The notes beneath the pieces were generated by a model. The model did not search any database. It had not been told where the DNA came from and worked only from the letters and a program-made list of their open reading frames with translations. Below, one piece after another: positions 10,054 to 20,830 of a stretch of 64,000 nt of DNA. Both the position numbers and the translations under genes were made by a program. Source of the stretch: Diabrotica undecimpunctata (taxonomy: Eukaryota; Arthropoda; Insecta; Coleoptera; Chrysomelidae); the NCBI RefSeq assembly GCF_040954645.1, contig NC_092803.1:65431427-65495426 (forward strand). The letters run 5' to 3'. The first letter of the stretch is position 1; each line of letters opens with the position of its first letter.

Positions 10054-10227
10054 AATAAAAAAATCACTAAACAAACTTCACACAACTCAAGACTATGAAT
10101 TAGAAATGAGGTAGAAAACGGAACGAAAAACGTAATGTGTATACACTGGACAAAACGTACAGTTTGTCGTACGTTTTATATGACTCACAAAACGTACAAG
10201 AAAACGTAGCGTGAAAACCGGCCTTTA

Positions 10228-10969
10228 CGTTTACACCCAAACATTTTCAGAATAAAGAATTAATAACAACCTTACAAGAAACCAGCCATATAATTCGAGT
10301 TCCATTCTGGAGACTCTTCAAAACAAGTTTTATTTAAAAACAACTTAACACTATAAACAAAAAGTACAGAAAAATTAATTAGATTTTCATTTAAACATGT
10401 TTTATCAATTTGTTACAAACAAACTATTTTGAATTATTGTCCGGGTGTTTTCCAGTCGTCGCTGACCTTATAACAAACAATATTGTATTATAAATGAAGT
10501 CCAAAAACAATTTGTTAACAAAACATTGTAAGCGGGTAATTAAAATTACCATACGTTTAGGTTAAATGATGTTGGATAATGCGTTCCAAAAATATCAACC
10601 TTATTACCAGTATTTAACTATAGCCAAAGCCATATTTAAACATGTGTAAACTTGATGAAGTATCTTTGTTCAAGTATAGCCGTGTAGTTTTGTAGTTACG
10701 AACTTAAAACGTGCTTTGAGTTGAGTGATCTGCTTTTGTTTTAAGCATTTTATATGAAGACATGAAGACATAGAAATGTGGAATTTTACTAATGATTTGT
10801 GCATTTGTACTATGTTTATGATGCCATACAACTCTAATAAAGAACTTCAAGAGAGTTCGCTCTCATGAAGACTAGAGGCAGAAATGTGCATATTAACGAA
10901 TGGTGGTACACTGTAACGAAATCAAACTTAAACCGTCTATTTTATTTTTAAAGAACTTAAAGTTTATTG
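10228..10969. other. AT-rich spacer, nothing recognised
   Basis: No coding similarity, inverted repeat or simple repeat of note was seen. Confidence 0.4.
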
Positions 10970-11110
10970 AGTGGGAAAAAAACTTGAGTATCTTGGTCAT
11001 ATTTTGAAGAATGATAAATAGAAACCGTTAGAATTGATAATACAAAGAAATATTAAAGGAAATGGAACTCCTGGACTATGGACCTATGACTGGAGTCATA
11101 AAAAAATCGG
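10970..11110 (+). pseudogene. RTE-like LINE C-terminal tail fragment
   Basis: The frame reads GKKLEYLGHILKNDK, stop, KPLELIIQRNIKGNGTPG, equivalent to KLEYLGHITRGEKYTLLQLI at 6940-7000. It is short and interrupted. Confidence 0.7.
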
Positions 11111-11339
11111 CAAACACTTAATCACATATCTTTGATCTCAGATGAGAACAGATACATAAAAATAAATCGTTTCTATGGTGAACAACTCAATGACTCTGTG
11201 AATTAGTAAAGGAAAAATGCCAAGAAAAGAAAAACAATTACTTGAAATACATGTTAAACAAAAAACCAATAAGCGTACGACAATTAAAAGAGAATAGGGA
11301 CACTTCCATTCCTAAGGGGAACTAAAAAAAGTACAAAAA

Positions 11340-11625
11340 GTTGTTGAAGTTAAAAAAAGTTGAAGGCTGAAGAATATAAAAACAGCAGGTAAAGATGTGA
11401 CATCAAATGGACTGTTGAAATGCTGTAGGGCAGCATTGACGGCACAACTTGGAGTACTAACTTAAAAAATGATTAAAACATAAAACATAATAATATACCG
11501 GAAGAAAGGAAGATAAGCGTACTAATTCTACTATGTATTATAAAAATGCGATAAAAAACGACCAGTAAACTACGGAAGTATCAAACTAAAATCGGATGGA
11601 AACGGTTAACCAGAGGATAAACTTG
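11340..11625 (+). pseudogene. LINE reverse-transcriptase N-terminal fragment, heavily degraded
   Basis: Across shifting frames one can read AGKDVTSNGLLK, RAALTAQLGVLT, then KRPVNYGSIKLKSDG. This parallels 'n.kAaGkDgi..e.lk..g..l...l......ew..s.i.p.yKkGdk..p.NYr.I.l' of RT. The order is right but no frame stays open for more than about 30 codons. Confidence 0.6.
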
Positions 11626-11879
11626 TAGAATATGACTAAAGGTAAAGGTTTTGTGCATAGGTTTTGCGCAATAGGGCTCTTCAGAGACGGCTCTTAACTG
11701 TCTTTTCCTTTTTAAGACAGAAGAATGTAAACTGGAAATTCAGAAAAGGAATACAAATAGGTCCAACAAAAAAGAATGAATCTTAAGAATAATTAAGGAG
11801 ATAATAGAATTATGCGGCAACCGTCTAGTAATATATATAAATAAAAATAACCAAATGCCAAGGACTATGTAGAAAGAAC

Positions 11880-13050
11880 AATTCTAACGGGAAATGTTAG
11901 GGAAATCTGAGGGAGACAGAGGAAACTCATTTGAGCCATATAAATCAGCGCGTCCGGACGGGATTTATCCAATACTACTACAGAAGGGAAATGAAATTAT
12001 GTACAAAAAATTATGTATGATACTACAGGCTAGCTTAGGACTAGGGTATATACCAGGAGGATGGAGGCTAAGAAGGGTGGCTTTTATACCTAAACCTGGC
12101 AAAACAGGACAGGGAAAAGCTAAGGCCCTGAGGACGATAAGTCTGTCATTCGTACTGAAGACTCTACAAAAACTGCTCGATACAGTTACTGGGGGATACA
12201 GTATAAGTACAAGTAGCCAGAGCTTGTCTGCAGGGGGTTTTATCTCTTGTGGAATCTGGTCATGGATGGACTGATAGCTAGTGAGCGTTACTGGTAGCCG
12301 GAAAATGTGAAGTTTAAAATCAGACATGTTATATTGGATTTATAGCATGGTTGTAAAACCAACAATTACATATGCATCAGTATTATGGTGGCCAAATATA
12401 TAAATAATAATAAGCTGCGAGGAAACCTGAGCAACGTACCGTTTCTATCAGGATACAGTAACATTATAAATGAAATTAGGTATACCGAATGGATGATGAC
12501 TTCTGATCATATGGCACCCAGATATAGGCCTGAAGTATCTTTCTAATTGGACATTTGCCCATGTGACGGATGGGACCGAGAAAACAGTCGGGTGCAAGAA
12601 TATTAATTTCTATTCTACTAGTACAATATACCTCCCTATTTCAGGTAGAGATTGCACTTGCCAGAAGAGCATCAGTTACAAAATACTTCGGTTCTGGGCC
12701 GGCTGTGGAAGTGCCAAAAAGCATCGTTCACGACCGAAAAAAAGCGTGGATTCGAAGCCAACATAACTTACTCTGGGAAAATATACCCAGTCAAACACGT
12801 GGCAAAATGTATATTGGACGGATATGTACTAATGGGGCTAAAGCACTGCGGAAAACAAGCAGGAATCAGCTCAGCATCAATAACTAGCTTGCTTATTTTA
12901 CATGCGCTAGTTAAGAGACACATGCATACAATGGGATTGTTTCATGGAGACTTAAGCTCAGATTAAGTAGCAAAGAACCTGTAACAGTAAACCATATCTT
13001 AGGCATTAGATCGCAGTCGAGAGACACTTATTGGAGACTATCGAGTGACT
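11880..13050 (+). pseudogene. Jockey-like LINE: RT start plus RNase H remnants
   Basis: The segment 11930-12190 encodes FEPYKSARPDGIYPILLQKG, then LGLGYIPGGWRLRRVAFIPK and ALRTISLSFVLKTLQKLLD, the fingers of RT in a Jockey/I-type LINE. At 12349 MVVKPTITYASVLWWPN marks the thumb. From 12563 VTDGTEKTVGC begins an RNase H domain, and 12900-12960 gives LVKRHMHTMGLFHGD, its conserved tail. The RT palm with the catalytic Asp pair is deleted (12250-12345). The segment at 57200-58258 looks like the 5' half of the same family. Confidence 0.85.
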
Positions 13051-13065
13051 CCAAAGCTAGTGACT

Positions 13066-13166
13066 AGACATGTACAAGCTGGTGCAGGGTTCCAGAATCC
13101 TGGAATGTTTCAGACCTTTAGAAGCTGGTATAGGGTTCCAGAATCCTGGAATGTTCCAGAACTGGA
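13066..13166. repeat. Two tandem units (about 55 bp) with heat-shock-element-like core
   Basis: GGGTTCCAGAATCCTGGAAT occurs at 13087 and again at 13132, each preceded by AAGCTGGT. The second unit ends GGAATGTTCCAGAAC (13148-13162), an alternating GAA/TTC/GAA array matching the heat-shock-element consensus nGAAnnTTCnnGAAn. No gene lies directly downstream. Confidence 0.6.
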
Positions 13167-13289
13167 ACAAGAGAAACGTTGTTCGGCATGGATAAAATGT
13201 GTTAATGCAAATGTACCTATCTGAATATGAATCAATATGTGTACATATGCTAAATTGGCAAGACAAACTTACAGACATCTAAATGAAAA

Positions 13290-13650
13290 AAATATTATTT
13301 TTCTTCTTTGGCCTCATCTATCCTTTCAGCTATTAGCACAATATCATCTGCAAACCTCAGTTAGCTTAGCTTTTCTCCATTTATGTTTATGCCCTTGTCG
13401 TCAGTTTTGCCCTTTTACATAACATATATTCCAAAAGCTTAGTGAACAGTTTCGGTGATATGGTGTCTCCCTGACGTACTTCACATTATATCGGGAATTT
13501 CTGAGTTTGACGATCGCCCACTGTAACATCTTAATTATATTTATATACCGATAGTCAGTTAGGCATTATGTCAAGGTTACCAACATTTTTTGTTGATTTA
13601 TGGTGTCAAAGACCTTTTCATAATCCACAATAATTTCATAAACTATTACC
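13290..13650 (-). pseudogene. LINE reverse-transcriptase palm fragment
   Basis: The minus strand encodes EVRQGDTISPKLFTKLLEYM, KGININGEKLS and LRFADDIVLIAERIDEAKEE, preceded by a KVFDTINQQK-like piece. FADD is the catalytic loop. It has single stops but no large gaps. It ends next to an oppositely oriented LINE tail at 13665. Confidence 0.85.
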
Positions 13651-13664
13651 AATAGATATATAAC

Positions 13665-14090
13665 TTTAGAATTAAGAACAAGGCTATTACGATACTATAT
13701 ATTTTCCTTATTATTGTATAGCTTTGAGGCATGGACGTTCAAAAAATCTAGCTTGCTTAATTAAAAGTATTCGAAAGTTGGTGAGGTGGCACCGTAAAAT
13801 ATTACGTGTACCACGAATAGATCGTATTACAAATGAAGAAGTGAACAATGAAACAGAAAAAGCTAGAGTACTTTAGTCATATAATAGGAGGAATCAGATA
13901 TGCAATGCTACGACTAATAATGGAAGGAAAGATATAGGCCGAGCGCAGTTTTGACAGAAGAATATGTTGGCTTAGAAATTTAAGAGAGTGGTTTATCATT
14001 ATTTCTACTTAATTATTCAGGACAGCTGTGAGAAAAATTAGAAGCCTAATGATTTTTAACCTCCAATGGGAGAATCAACTCTAAGGAAGA
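13665..14090 (+). pseudogene. RTE-like LINE C-terminal domain and 3' end
   Basis: In alternating frames the plus strand reads YIFSLLLYSFEAWTFKKSS, VRWHRKILRVPRIDRITNEE, KKLEYFSHIIGGIRYAMLRL and GRRICWLRNLREWF, then a short tail ending near 14090. The order equals that of 6680-7168. Several frameshifts. Confidence 0.85.
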
Positions 14091-14495
14091 AGAAACTGGG
14101 CAAAAATGGGAAACGCAAAAGATACCTTAAGGCGCAGTTTATTAGGTATATAGTTCAAATGATTATTACCAAAATCATAATAACTTAAACAATTTGACAT
14201 TTTTTAACATCACCGAAACAATCCTTTCTACCCATATTTCACTTTTTATCTACATGTTATTAATTATTATAAAAAAAAACTATTATCGTAACATTATTAA
14301 AAACCCAAACGTGTTCTATCTATAAAACTATCCAATATGCCGAACCATAACAATCAAACAAACTATCCTAATATAAGTCTAACAGCAATTAATAAAGTAA
14401 ATACTACCGTTACGTTGTTATTAATAAAATTGTTGTTTACAATAATAGTCCTGACTGACTAGTTAACCAAAAGCTTAGATTAATGATTAATCTAA
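14091..14495. other. AT-rich spacer, nothing recognised
   Basis: No coding similarity seen. A short palindrome (AGATTAATGATTAATCT, near 14476) is present. Confidence 0.35.
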
Positions 14496-14499
14496 GACA

Positions 14500-14740
14500 A
14501 AAACACTAAGGAAGATCTTTGGCCCTGTGCTGGATGAAGCATCAGGACAATATAGGATAAGAACTAGCAAAGAGCTCGAAGAACTTTACCCAGACGTCAA
14601 CATCATAAAAGAAATAAAGTCCAGAAGACTCCAATGGGCAGGACACCTCAGAAGACATTCGGACGAACGAACAGTAAGACTGGTGTGGGAGGAAGTCTGA
14701 AGGGTTGTAACGCCACGGAGTAAGTAAGTAAGTAAAAACA
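14500..14740 (+). mobile_element. LINE 3' end with short GTAA tail
   Basis: The frame reads KIFGPVLDEASGQYRIRTSK, ELEELYPDVNIIKEIKSRRL and QWAGHLRRHSDERTVRLV, the C-terminal segment of a LINE polyprotein. This family differs from the 'LEYLGH' tails nearby. Shortly after the stop the sequence runs into AGTAAGTAAGTAAGTAA (14720-14735), a simple-repeat tail of the kind some LINEs carry instead of poly-A. Confidence 0.85.
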
Positions 14741-15109
14741 CTAGTAATCTTGGGTCAAAATTGTCTTCTTTACTGGTTTTAGAACTCGGGGTGAGTCTTT
14801 GCAGCATCCACTATAGCCATCTCCATCTTCTACGATTTTGCGCTTTAATTTCCCATTGTCATAACCCAATCCTAAATAAATCGGCTTCAACATCATCCTT
14901 CTATCTTTTTCTGGGACTTTCTACTGATCTACCGTCTGATCTCTCAAAAAACACTGTCTTTAACACCATGCCTTCCTCTGATCTTACCACATGGCCTGCC
15001 CCTCTATCCGGTTAGCTTTGTGTGGACTACTATCCGACAATGGGCAAATTCTTTTTACTAAATCAAATGCAGTTTTAGTAAAACAAGTTTCGTCAAAAAA
15101 AGGAATGAA
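14741..15109. other. Non-coding stretch, nothing recognised
   Basis: An 84-codon open frame at 14761-15015 shows no family motif and is probably chance. Confidence 0.35.
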
Positions 15110-15205
15110 GTTGTTCTGAAGCTATTTTCTTGTGGCATTTTAAAGTAATTACTATTTAAATGGGACTAAGCCACAATTAAAGGTTATAGTAAGTTTATTG
15201 ACGTT
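15110..15205 (+). repeat. Partial copy of the 4581-4858 repeat
   Basis: TTGTTCTGAAGCTATTTTCT, then GTGGCATTTTAAAGTAATTA and TTTAAATGGGACTAAGCCAC, matches the left arm of the insert at 4581-4858 through GTTTATTGACGTT, then stops. Only one arm is present. Confidence 0.75.
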
Positions 15206-15528
15206 ATAAATATAAAATATATAATAAAATATATAAATGAAGTTGGCTTGGACTTAAATAATTTTTCATCCAGTGCCTCAAAGAGTATAGTCGTCTAGAA
15301 ACAAAATTTGGCTTTTCGCAAAGGACTCTTCTACTATTTTCAAGCTTGTATGAAAATCCAGCTTGTATTAGAAGCGTTGTACACATAGTTTCAAAATTTA
15401 TCAATCACCCAAAAGTTTTGCTATTATTAACTATCTTCAGAAAGTACTGTTATAATAGATAATATATAAAAAAAATATCACAAAACTGACAGATATTTTT
15501 GTTTTAGAAGATACTTTTTTTTTAATAA

Positions 15529-16236
15529 CTAAAAAATTAAATACATAAATACAAAATTTTCACTCACTGCTTCTCGCCATGATCTTACATGAGGTTCTAA
15601 AATCCGTGTGATGTACCTTTGTACTGTTAGAGTCCTGTCAATTACCACCAACTCCGTGTGTCCGCCTGCCATAATACCTGCCCAAAACATAACACTGTCA
15701 CCAGCGTATGGAAGTATGGGACGGGCATATGCTAGTTGTGCAGGTCTTTTTGTCTCTTGCCAAACACAAATTCGCCGCCTATCACTATTTAAACAGATTC
15801 GGGTCGCGAATGAAAAAAGCACAAAATTCCAAAACTGTTGAGGGAGCTGTATGTGTTCTTGAGCTCACTGCAGGCGGTACATAACATGTCCAGGTTGTAG
15901 CTGAGGAATTCTTATTGGTCGACAACTCCTTAAACCTAACTGTAAAATTCTTCTTCTTATTGTAGCCAACGATACTCCTGTAGCATACTCGAAGTCTCTA
16001 TGGAAGGCTGGTACATACATAAAATTTCTCTGAATGTAAATTCTGATATATCTATTCTGTTGCTCATTGGAAACTCGGGGTCTACCAAATTTGTTTTCAG
16101 AAACCTATTCCATATTCGTGAGGCATCACTCTGAGAAACACCCACTCTTTTCGCCACGAACCGCTGTGAATGGGCTTCTTCAACTAAAGCGATAATTCTT
16201 GCACGGTTCTGACGGAAGTAAGAAATTAAATTACGA
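15529..16236 (-). pseudogene. Tc1-like transposase, 3'-truncated
   Basis: The N-terminal part (right side) encodes RARIIALVEEAHSQRFVAKR then VGVSQSDASRIWNRFLKTN, a paired-like helix-turn-helix. Further left are FSFATRICLNSDRRRICVW (first catalytic region, the usual SDES motif altered), GDSVMFWAGIMAGGHTEL and RYITRILEPHVRSW. It ends after ENFVFM, just before the second Asp motif, and runs into unrelated AT-rich DNA. The Met that opens the longest frame lies in the Harbinger terminal repeat, so it is not the natural start. Confidence 0.9.
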
Positions 16237-16237
16237 A

Positions 16238-17056
16238 AAGGTCGCGGAATATTATCGTGCACGTTTCCGGCACGTAGCGTTTCCACTCCAGCAATTGGGC
16301 TGAGCGTTCACATTTTCATACATACAACGTTTCAGTTTGGTTCGGTGAAGATATGATCTCGCTGTTCTCGACAAAAATTATGTGCAATTGCTCTTCTACT
16401 TAACGATGAAGAATGAAAAACTGTGTTAAAAAGAAGGTTTGAAGTACATCCAATGCTAAGAGAAAGGAAGAAGGAATGTGAATACTGGACTTTATACAGA
16501 GAATTAATTGATGACGATGAAAAATATTATGGATATTTTAGAATGAATAGGATTCAGTTTAAATGTTTTAAATTTAATTTCACCTTCAGTTAAAAAACAA
16601 AATACTACATTTAACGAAGCCATACATATCATACAAAAAAGTATTCTTAAAAAGAAGAGGTATCATTTCCGTACAAAAGTCCTAATTGTTTATCACTTCC
16701 GTGATTAATTGTCACAAACCAATAAAAACACATGCATAAATGACAAAATAGCCTCGAAAATTATTTTTTCAAATACTCTGTATCAAAATCAAACAAATAC
16801 CTAAATAAACAACTGGGGGAAAACGATGGACATCTAATTCACATTATCCTTACCAACCGGTTACGACTGGTTACGTAGCCGTCGGCATCAGTAAAATATT
16901 GTTTTCAAATATACTGAACGGAACCGTTAAGTGTCTGAAACGCTATGTTCCGGACAGTGTGCGGTGTTCATATTTAAAACCATTTAAATTATATTTTTCG
17001 GAAACTAAACGCTATGTGCTGGAAACGCGACGTGCACGATAATATGCCACGACCTT
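16238..17056. mobile_element. Short Harbinger element joined to the Tc1 gene
   Basis: Inverted termini AAGGTCGCGGAATATTATCG (left) and the complement of CGATAATATGCCACGACCTT (right), each followed by a GTGCACGT-containing stretch, define about 819 bp. Inside, 16375-16620 encodes the start of a Harbinger transposase. The left end sits in the Tc1 reading frame, so it interrupts the Tc1 copy. A clean 3-bp target duplication is not visible (AAA against TAA). Confidence 0.75.
16375..16620 (+). pseudogene. Harbinger transposase, N-terminal fragment
   Basis: The frame reads KRRFEVHPMLRERKKECEYW, then TLYRELIDDDEKYYGYF and RMNRIQF, the typical Harbinger opening ('..vhp....r...geyh.l..el..d...f..yfRms...F'). 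The following frame continues with SVKKQNTTFNEAIH, matching 'i.kqdT..r.aI'. One stop and at least one frameshift are present and no catalytic domain follows. Confidence 0.85.
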
Positions 17057-17519
17057 AATATTATAAATCACGTTTTCACAAATTGTACCAGAATAAATTT
17101 TTCTAATGTTTACACCTTGGCAAAACCCGATCAATTAAATGGGTGTTTAAACAAAATAAAAAAAAAAACAAAAAGGGTATATTTTATATGAAAAAGGCTT
17201 ATTGAATATGTGATACGGATACGGATTTATAAAAGTGTAAAAATCGTGAATACCAGGGGTAAATTTTACATTTAGCCCTTTTACTTTCATATCATATACA
17301 ACATGCAATTACTCCTTTAACAGCATCGTTGACATCTGTCTAATTTTTTATTTTCGGTACAGTATGTGCTAATAATGCGTTGTAACAACATTGTTTAAAG
17401 ATTTCTAAATATCTAAGATTTCTGATAAATCTTGGCATTTCTTCATGGGCGGGGTTGGTTTCCCTTAATAAACGGCTCCGTATGTTTCTATCCCAAGTCA
17501 TATAAATATTAGTACCTTC
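17057..17519. other. Mostly non-coding; one unassigned minus-strand frame
   Basis: A 60-codon minus-strand frame (17340-17522) reads TNIYMTWDRNIRSRLLRET and could be a distant continuation of the RT-like fragment to its right, but I cannot place it. Confidence 0.3.
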
Positions 17520-17880
17520 CAAAGGTATGTAGTATTTGACAATACTCTACTCCCACTCTTATCAGAAACTTTCTCTCTCCACTCTCTTCACTCTTTCAGT
17601 CTTTGCTCCAATTTGCTTTCAGTGTTTCCTACTAATATCATATCTATACAGTAACGAGCAACGAACATTACCTTTCCTATTATAATATGATCTATACATA
17701 TAACCGACACAAAAGGACTGAACCACACTGAACAATGAGCCTTAATGCAATCCCATGTTCTCTTAAAATTATTCAGTCCCTCCTGCCCCTGTCCTCGCCC
17801 ACTATATATTGCAGAAGCATATTTAGACGAAAAAAGGAATCCTTTATTTAAAAAGTTAATAATAGACTGAAACAAGGAGT
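17520..17880 (-). pseudogene. Possible LINE RT fragment
   Basis: The minus strand gives FSPFVSVICIDHIIIGKVMF followed by ARYCIDMILVGNTESKLEQR and LKEWREKV. This fits 'lSP.lF..v.d.......fAdDmvLig.te.elq..l..W' of LINE RT with a mutated catalytic loop. Similarity rests on one block, so confidence is moderate. Confidence 0.5.
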
Positions 17881-19266
17881 ATTGTCACATTCAATTAGAT
17901 GGATATTTTAAAATGAACCTATTCTTTCACGGTACAGTTGTTTATAACAGTAGTTTCTTTGATGAGTCAAAAGCAAGTTTGTAAAAAACTTAATATTCTT
18001 CTTGTGTTTTTTTCCTTAAAAAACACGTAAAAGTTATCGCCCCCAAAAGGACAATGACACTAGTAACAGAAACACAATAAAAAAATCGAAAAGAGGTTCA
18101 TTGAATGGCCCATCCAATTATATAGGTAAATGACCTATCGCACGAATAATAAAAAACTTCGATATAATATATGATTTCAACATAGCATCTAACTGTTTTC
18201 TTGTCTGTACAACAACTTTAGGAGATATATGAGACGATGATATCGACCGGCGAGTAAAGTGTCGTTTGGGCATCCCCGCATCATTACGAGGGGTCTGCTG
18301 AAAATTTTTAGTAAATTAGATGTCTAGCAGTTTCTGATAGTGCAAGTTTTGAATTCCAACAATCATTATGTGTAAATGGCAAGAAAATTCGGGTAGCGCT
18401 TTTATTGGAAATTATCATTCGCTAATATATTTTGTGTAATGTATCTGGTTAAAGAAATAAATTGTATACATACCGTTAACTACTGTTTCCATGAATTTGA
18501 ATGCACACCTAATATAATCTATTTGTTCATAAGTCCAAGTATAACTTATAGAGAAATTATAATGGTATTGGCTCACACGCCACCAATAAAATACTTTATA
18601 AGAATATAAACAACGTGTAAGTCAATGGATTCCACTAAACCGGTAGACTAGTGAAAGGTTATATCACAAAATTTCTCTATTGCTAGATAATAAGATAAGT
18701 AAAACTTCGATTATGCTCTCAAAGCCAAAAAAAAAACATAAAATACCATAAAAAATCATAATATAGCCTGTTATATTATGAATACAAGCCTCTCCAATCA
18801 GTTCCATTTATCCTTGTCTTAAGTTTGAATTTTCCATATTGGACACGTTTGTTTAATATCACAAATCCATTTCATTTGCCTTTTGATATTATTGCAGTAA
18901 ATGGTCTCCTACGTCCAATCTCTTTCTTCCCTCTTTTACCTTCATATCTTTTGTAATACAGCCCATTTTCATTTTAGTTTTAGAGCACGTTCCACGAAGT
19001 CTGCTATTTTGGTTTTTTTGCTTATCAATTCATTTTTCTTTCGGTCTCACAATGACATCTTTCAAAGGCTCTTTAGAGTTTCTTTATTCCATAAAGAATA
19101 AATAAATTCACACTAACTGAACATTAATTAAACATTTATTTCTCTTGAAATCAGAGCACAAAGAAGACTGAAATTAATCTATGTTGAATTTTTGGATAAT
19201 AAATTTAAATTACTATCTGATAAAACATTGTAGCTTTTTATAGAAATATTGGATATAGCCGTTACG
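17881..19266. other. Long AT-rich stretch, nothing firmly recognised
   Basis: No convincing coding or terminal-repeat signal on either strand. Short frames at 18901-19101 lack motifs. Confidence 0.35.
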
Positions 19267-19372
19267 TCGCTTCCCTACAATCCAAATTTTACACCAAATG
19301 ATTTGGTGTGAAAGACACTTCGCCTCCCTACAGTTCAGATTTTGCACCAAATGATTTGGATTGAAAGACAAT
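19267..19372 (+). repeat. 53-bp tandem duplication, possibly of a mariner motif
   Basis: CGCTTCCCTACAATCC... and CGCCTCCCTACAGTTC... are successive units with a 53-bp period, each containing CACCAAATGATTTGG. Each unit translates as PYNPNFTPNDL or PYSSDFAPNDL, reminiscent of the 'PPYSPDLAPnDf' motif around the last catalytic residue of mariner. A period of 53 is not a multiple of three, so a duplicated coding motif would shift frame. Confidence 0.5.
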
Positions 19373-20227
19373 TGACAAGATATTTAGTTTGAATGACTGG
19401 ACAAATATGCTGACCATGAGTTTACACGTTTAAAACGTTTAAAATCAACAAATATAATGCTTTTTTTTATTAATTCCTTTAAAAGTTTTCTTTTCATAAA
19501 AATTAATTGTTTACATTTTGTATTTAACTACGTCAAAAACAAATACGAAAAATAATTATGTGTTACATTGTTCAATTCTATAATAGTTTGTAGTAACTAA
19601 TATATAGATATATACGCTGGCAATTACAACGGTATCGACATAATGAACATATTTATAGTTTAGATATTATAGTTTATTTTTTTAACCGCTTTGAGAAATA
19701 CGTATGCATCAAATTATTATCTAATTTTATATAATGTAATAGCGATGTTCAACTTAAAGCGAAACATCCTCTTTCCTAAAATTGTATATCATCAATTCAT
19801 AATGAGTAGTACAACTGTTCAAATATTTCACTTGAGAGTGCTGGCTGATAATAAAACGCTATCGTGGGTAATCTAATCAAAAATTAGTATAGGTGTTAAT
19901 GCACTTATAATAATTAGTATTATTAATAAATAAATTGTTCCTTTTGTTTTTGTTTTGGTTGTGAGTATAAATTTTCTTTTATTATAGCCACGTAAAATCT
20001 AAACATTCCACCAAAATCATATCTTTATTTTTTGTTTCTCTTTATCATATTGGTTTAGTATGCAGTTCGTTTCTTGTGTTTTCAGTTAATTGAATAGTTT
20101 CCTCAAAGAACGTTGAATATCAAGATTTTTTTTAGTAGCGTTGTCTACAATATTTGGAATCGTTTGCTGTCGAAATTACGTTCAGGAAATGTTTTTGCCA
20201 CTTTATACATGGAATAGTAACTTTGCC
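19373..20227. other. AT-rich stretch, nothing recognised
   Basis: No coding similarity or clear repeat seen. Confidence 0.35.
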
Positions 20228-20475
20228 AGTCCAATCCTTCTTCTTCTTCCTTCTTGTATGTAGGATTTAAAGCCTGTTTCTTCTTCAATATTAGCCTCCT
20301 AAATTGTTTAAATTGTCGCACCATCTTTTTCTTGGTCTGCCAATACTTCTTGGTCCATTTGGTGACTTATCTCGTGCTATTCGTATTCGAATATATTCGT
20401 TATATCCTCCTCTTTTATTTGCTATGTCGCATGTTAGGATTCGTTCAGTTGTTTATTTTGTAATCACACAAAGGC
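20228..20475 (-). mobile_element. LINE 3' tail fragment
   Basis: The minus strand reads ESQHATQQIKEEDIT-like and then SPNGPRSIGRPRKRWCDNLN, the Arg-rich 'GRP..RW.D.l' end of RTE-like LINEs, followed by a short tail of GAAG repeats (TTCTTCTTC at 20238-20250 on the plus strand), as at other LINE ends here. Confidence 0.65.
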
Positions 20476-20519
20476 CTTTAAGCCAATAAATCAAAATTGT
20501 CTTTTGGTTAAACTAAATA

Positions 20520-20830
20520 TTTTTATCCATAGTGCCCTAAACATCTCGTATGTAACTATACGTTCATTAATAATGGAGACACTGTGTAGTGCCCTTTTGG
20601 TAGTCGCCTTGTTTGTTTTTTATATCTTAATAAATTCGTGACATCCTTCTCTTTTATTTGACGTATCACACGCTCCAATCGGACTAATAACAAAGATAAG
20701 AAAGATATGATGTAATGCCCTCTTAGCAATGCCGCAATGTTTGTTTTTTCTGTCCCAACATATTCGCTACCCCCTCCTTTACAATGATGTATTATACGTC
20801 ACGATCCGACGAACTATTCTACCCCCATCA
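20520..20830. repeat. Imperfect tandem repeat, period about 125 bp
   Basis: GTAGTGCCCTTTTGGTAGTC (20585) and GTAATGCCCTCTTAGCAATG (20711) begin two diverged units, each followed by TTTGTTTTTT, ATTCG and a CCTTC/TTTA block ending with CGATC/CAATC-GGAC. A weaker match lies at 20395-20450, within the LINE tail, so the array may be built from LINE-derived sequence. Confidence 0.5.

Larger units (their letters stand above)
9076..10224. mobile_element. PIF/Harbinger element, internally deleted, both ends present
   Basis: Both ends begin AGGCCGGTTTTCACG in inverted orientation, and TTA flanks each side (9073-9075 and 10225-10227), the 3-bp target duplication of PIF/Harbinger. Inside are the start of a MADF gene on the plus strand (9356-9480) and the start of a transposase on the minus strand (10053-9678). 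The transposase DDE catalytic domain and the rest of MADF are absent, so this 1149-bp copy is a deletion derivative that could only have moved with help from a full-length relative. Confidence 0.92.

Noticed and set aside
14586..14807. 73-codon minus-strand open frame
   Set aside because: It overlaps in antisense the clear LINE tail at 14500-14740 and has no motifs of its own.
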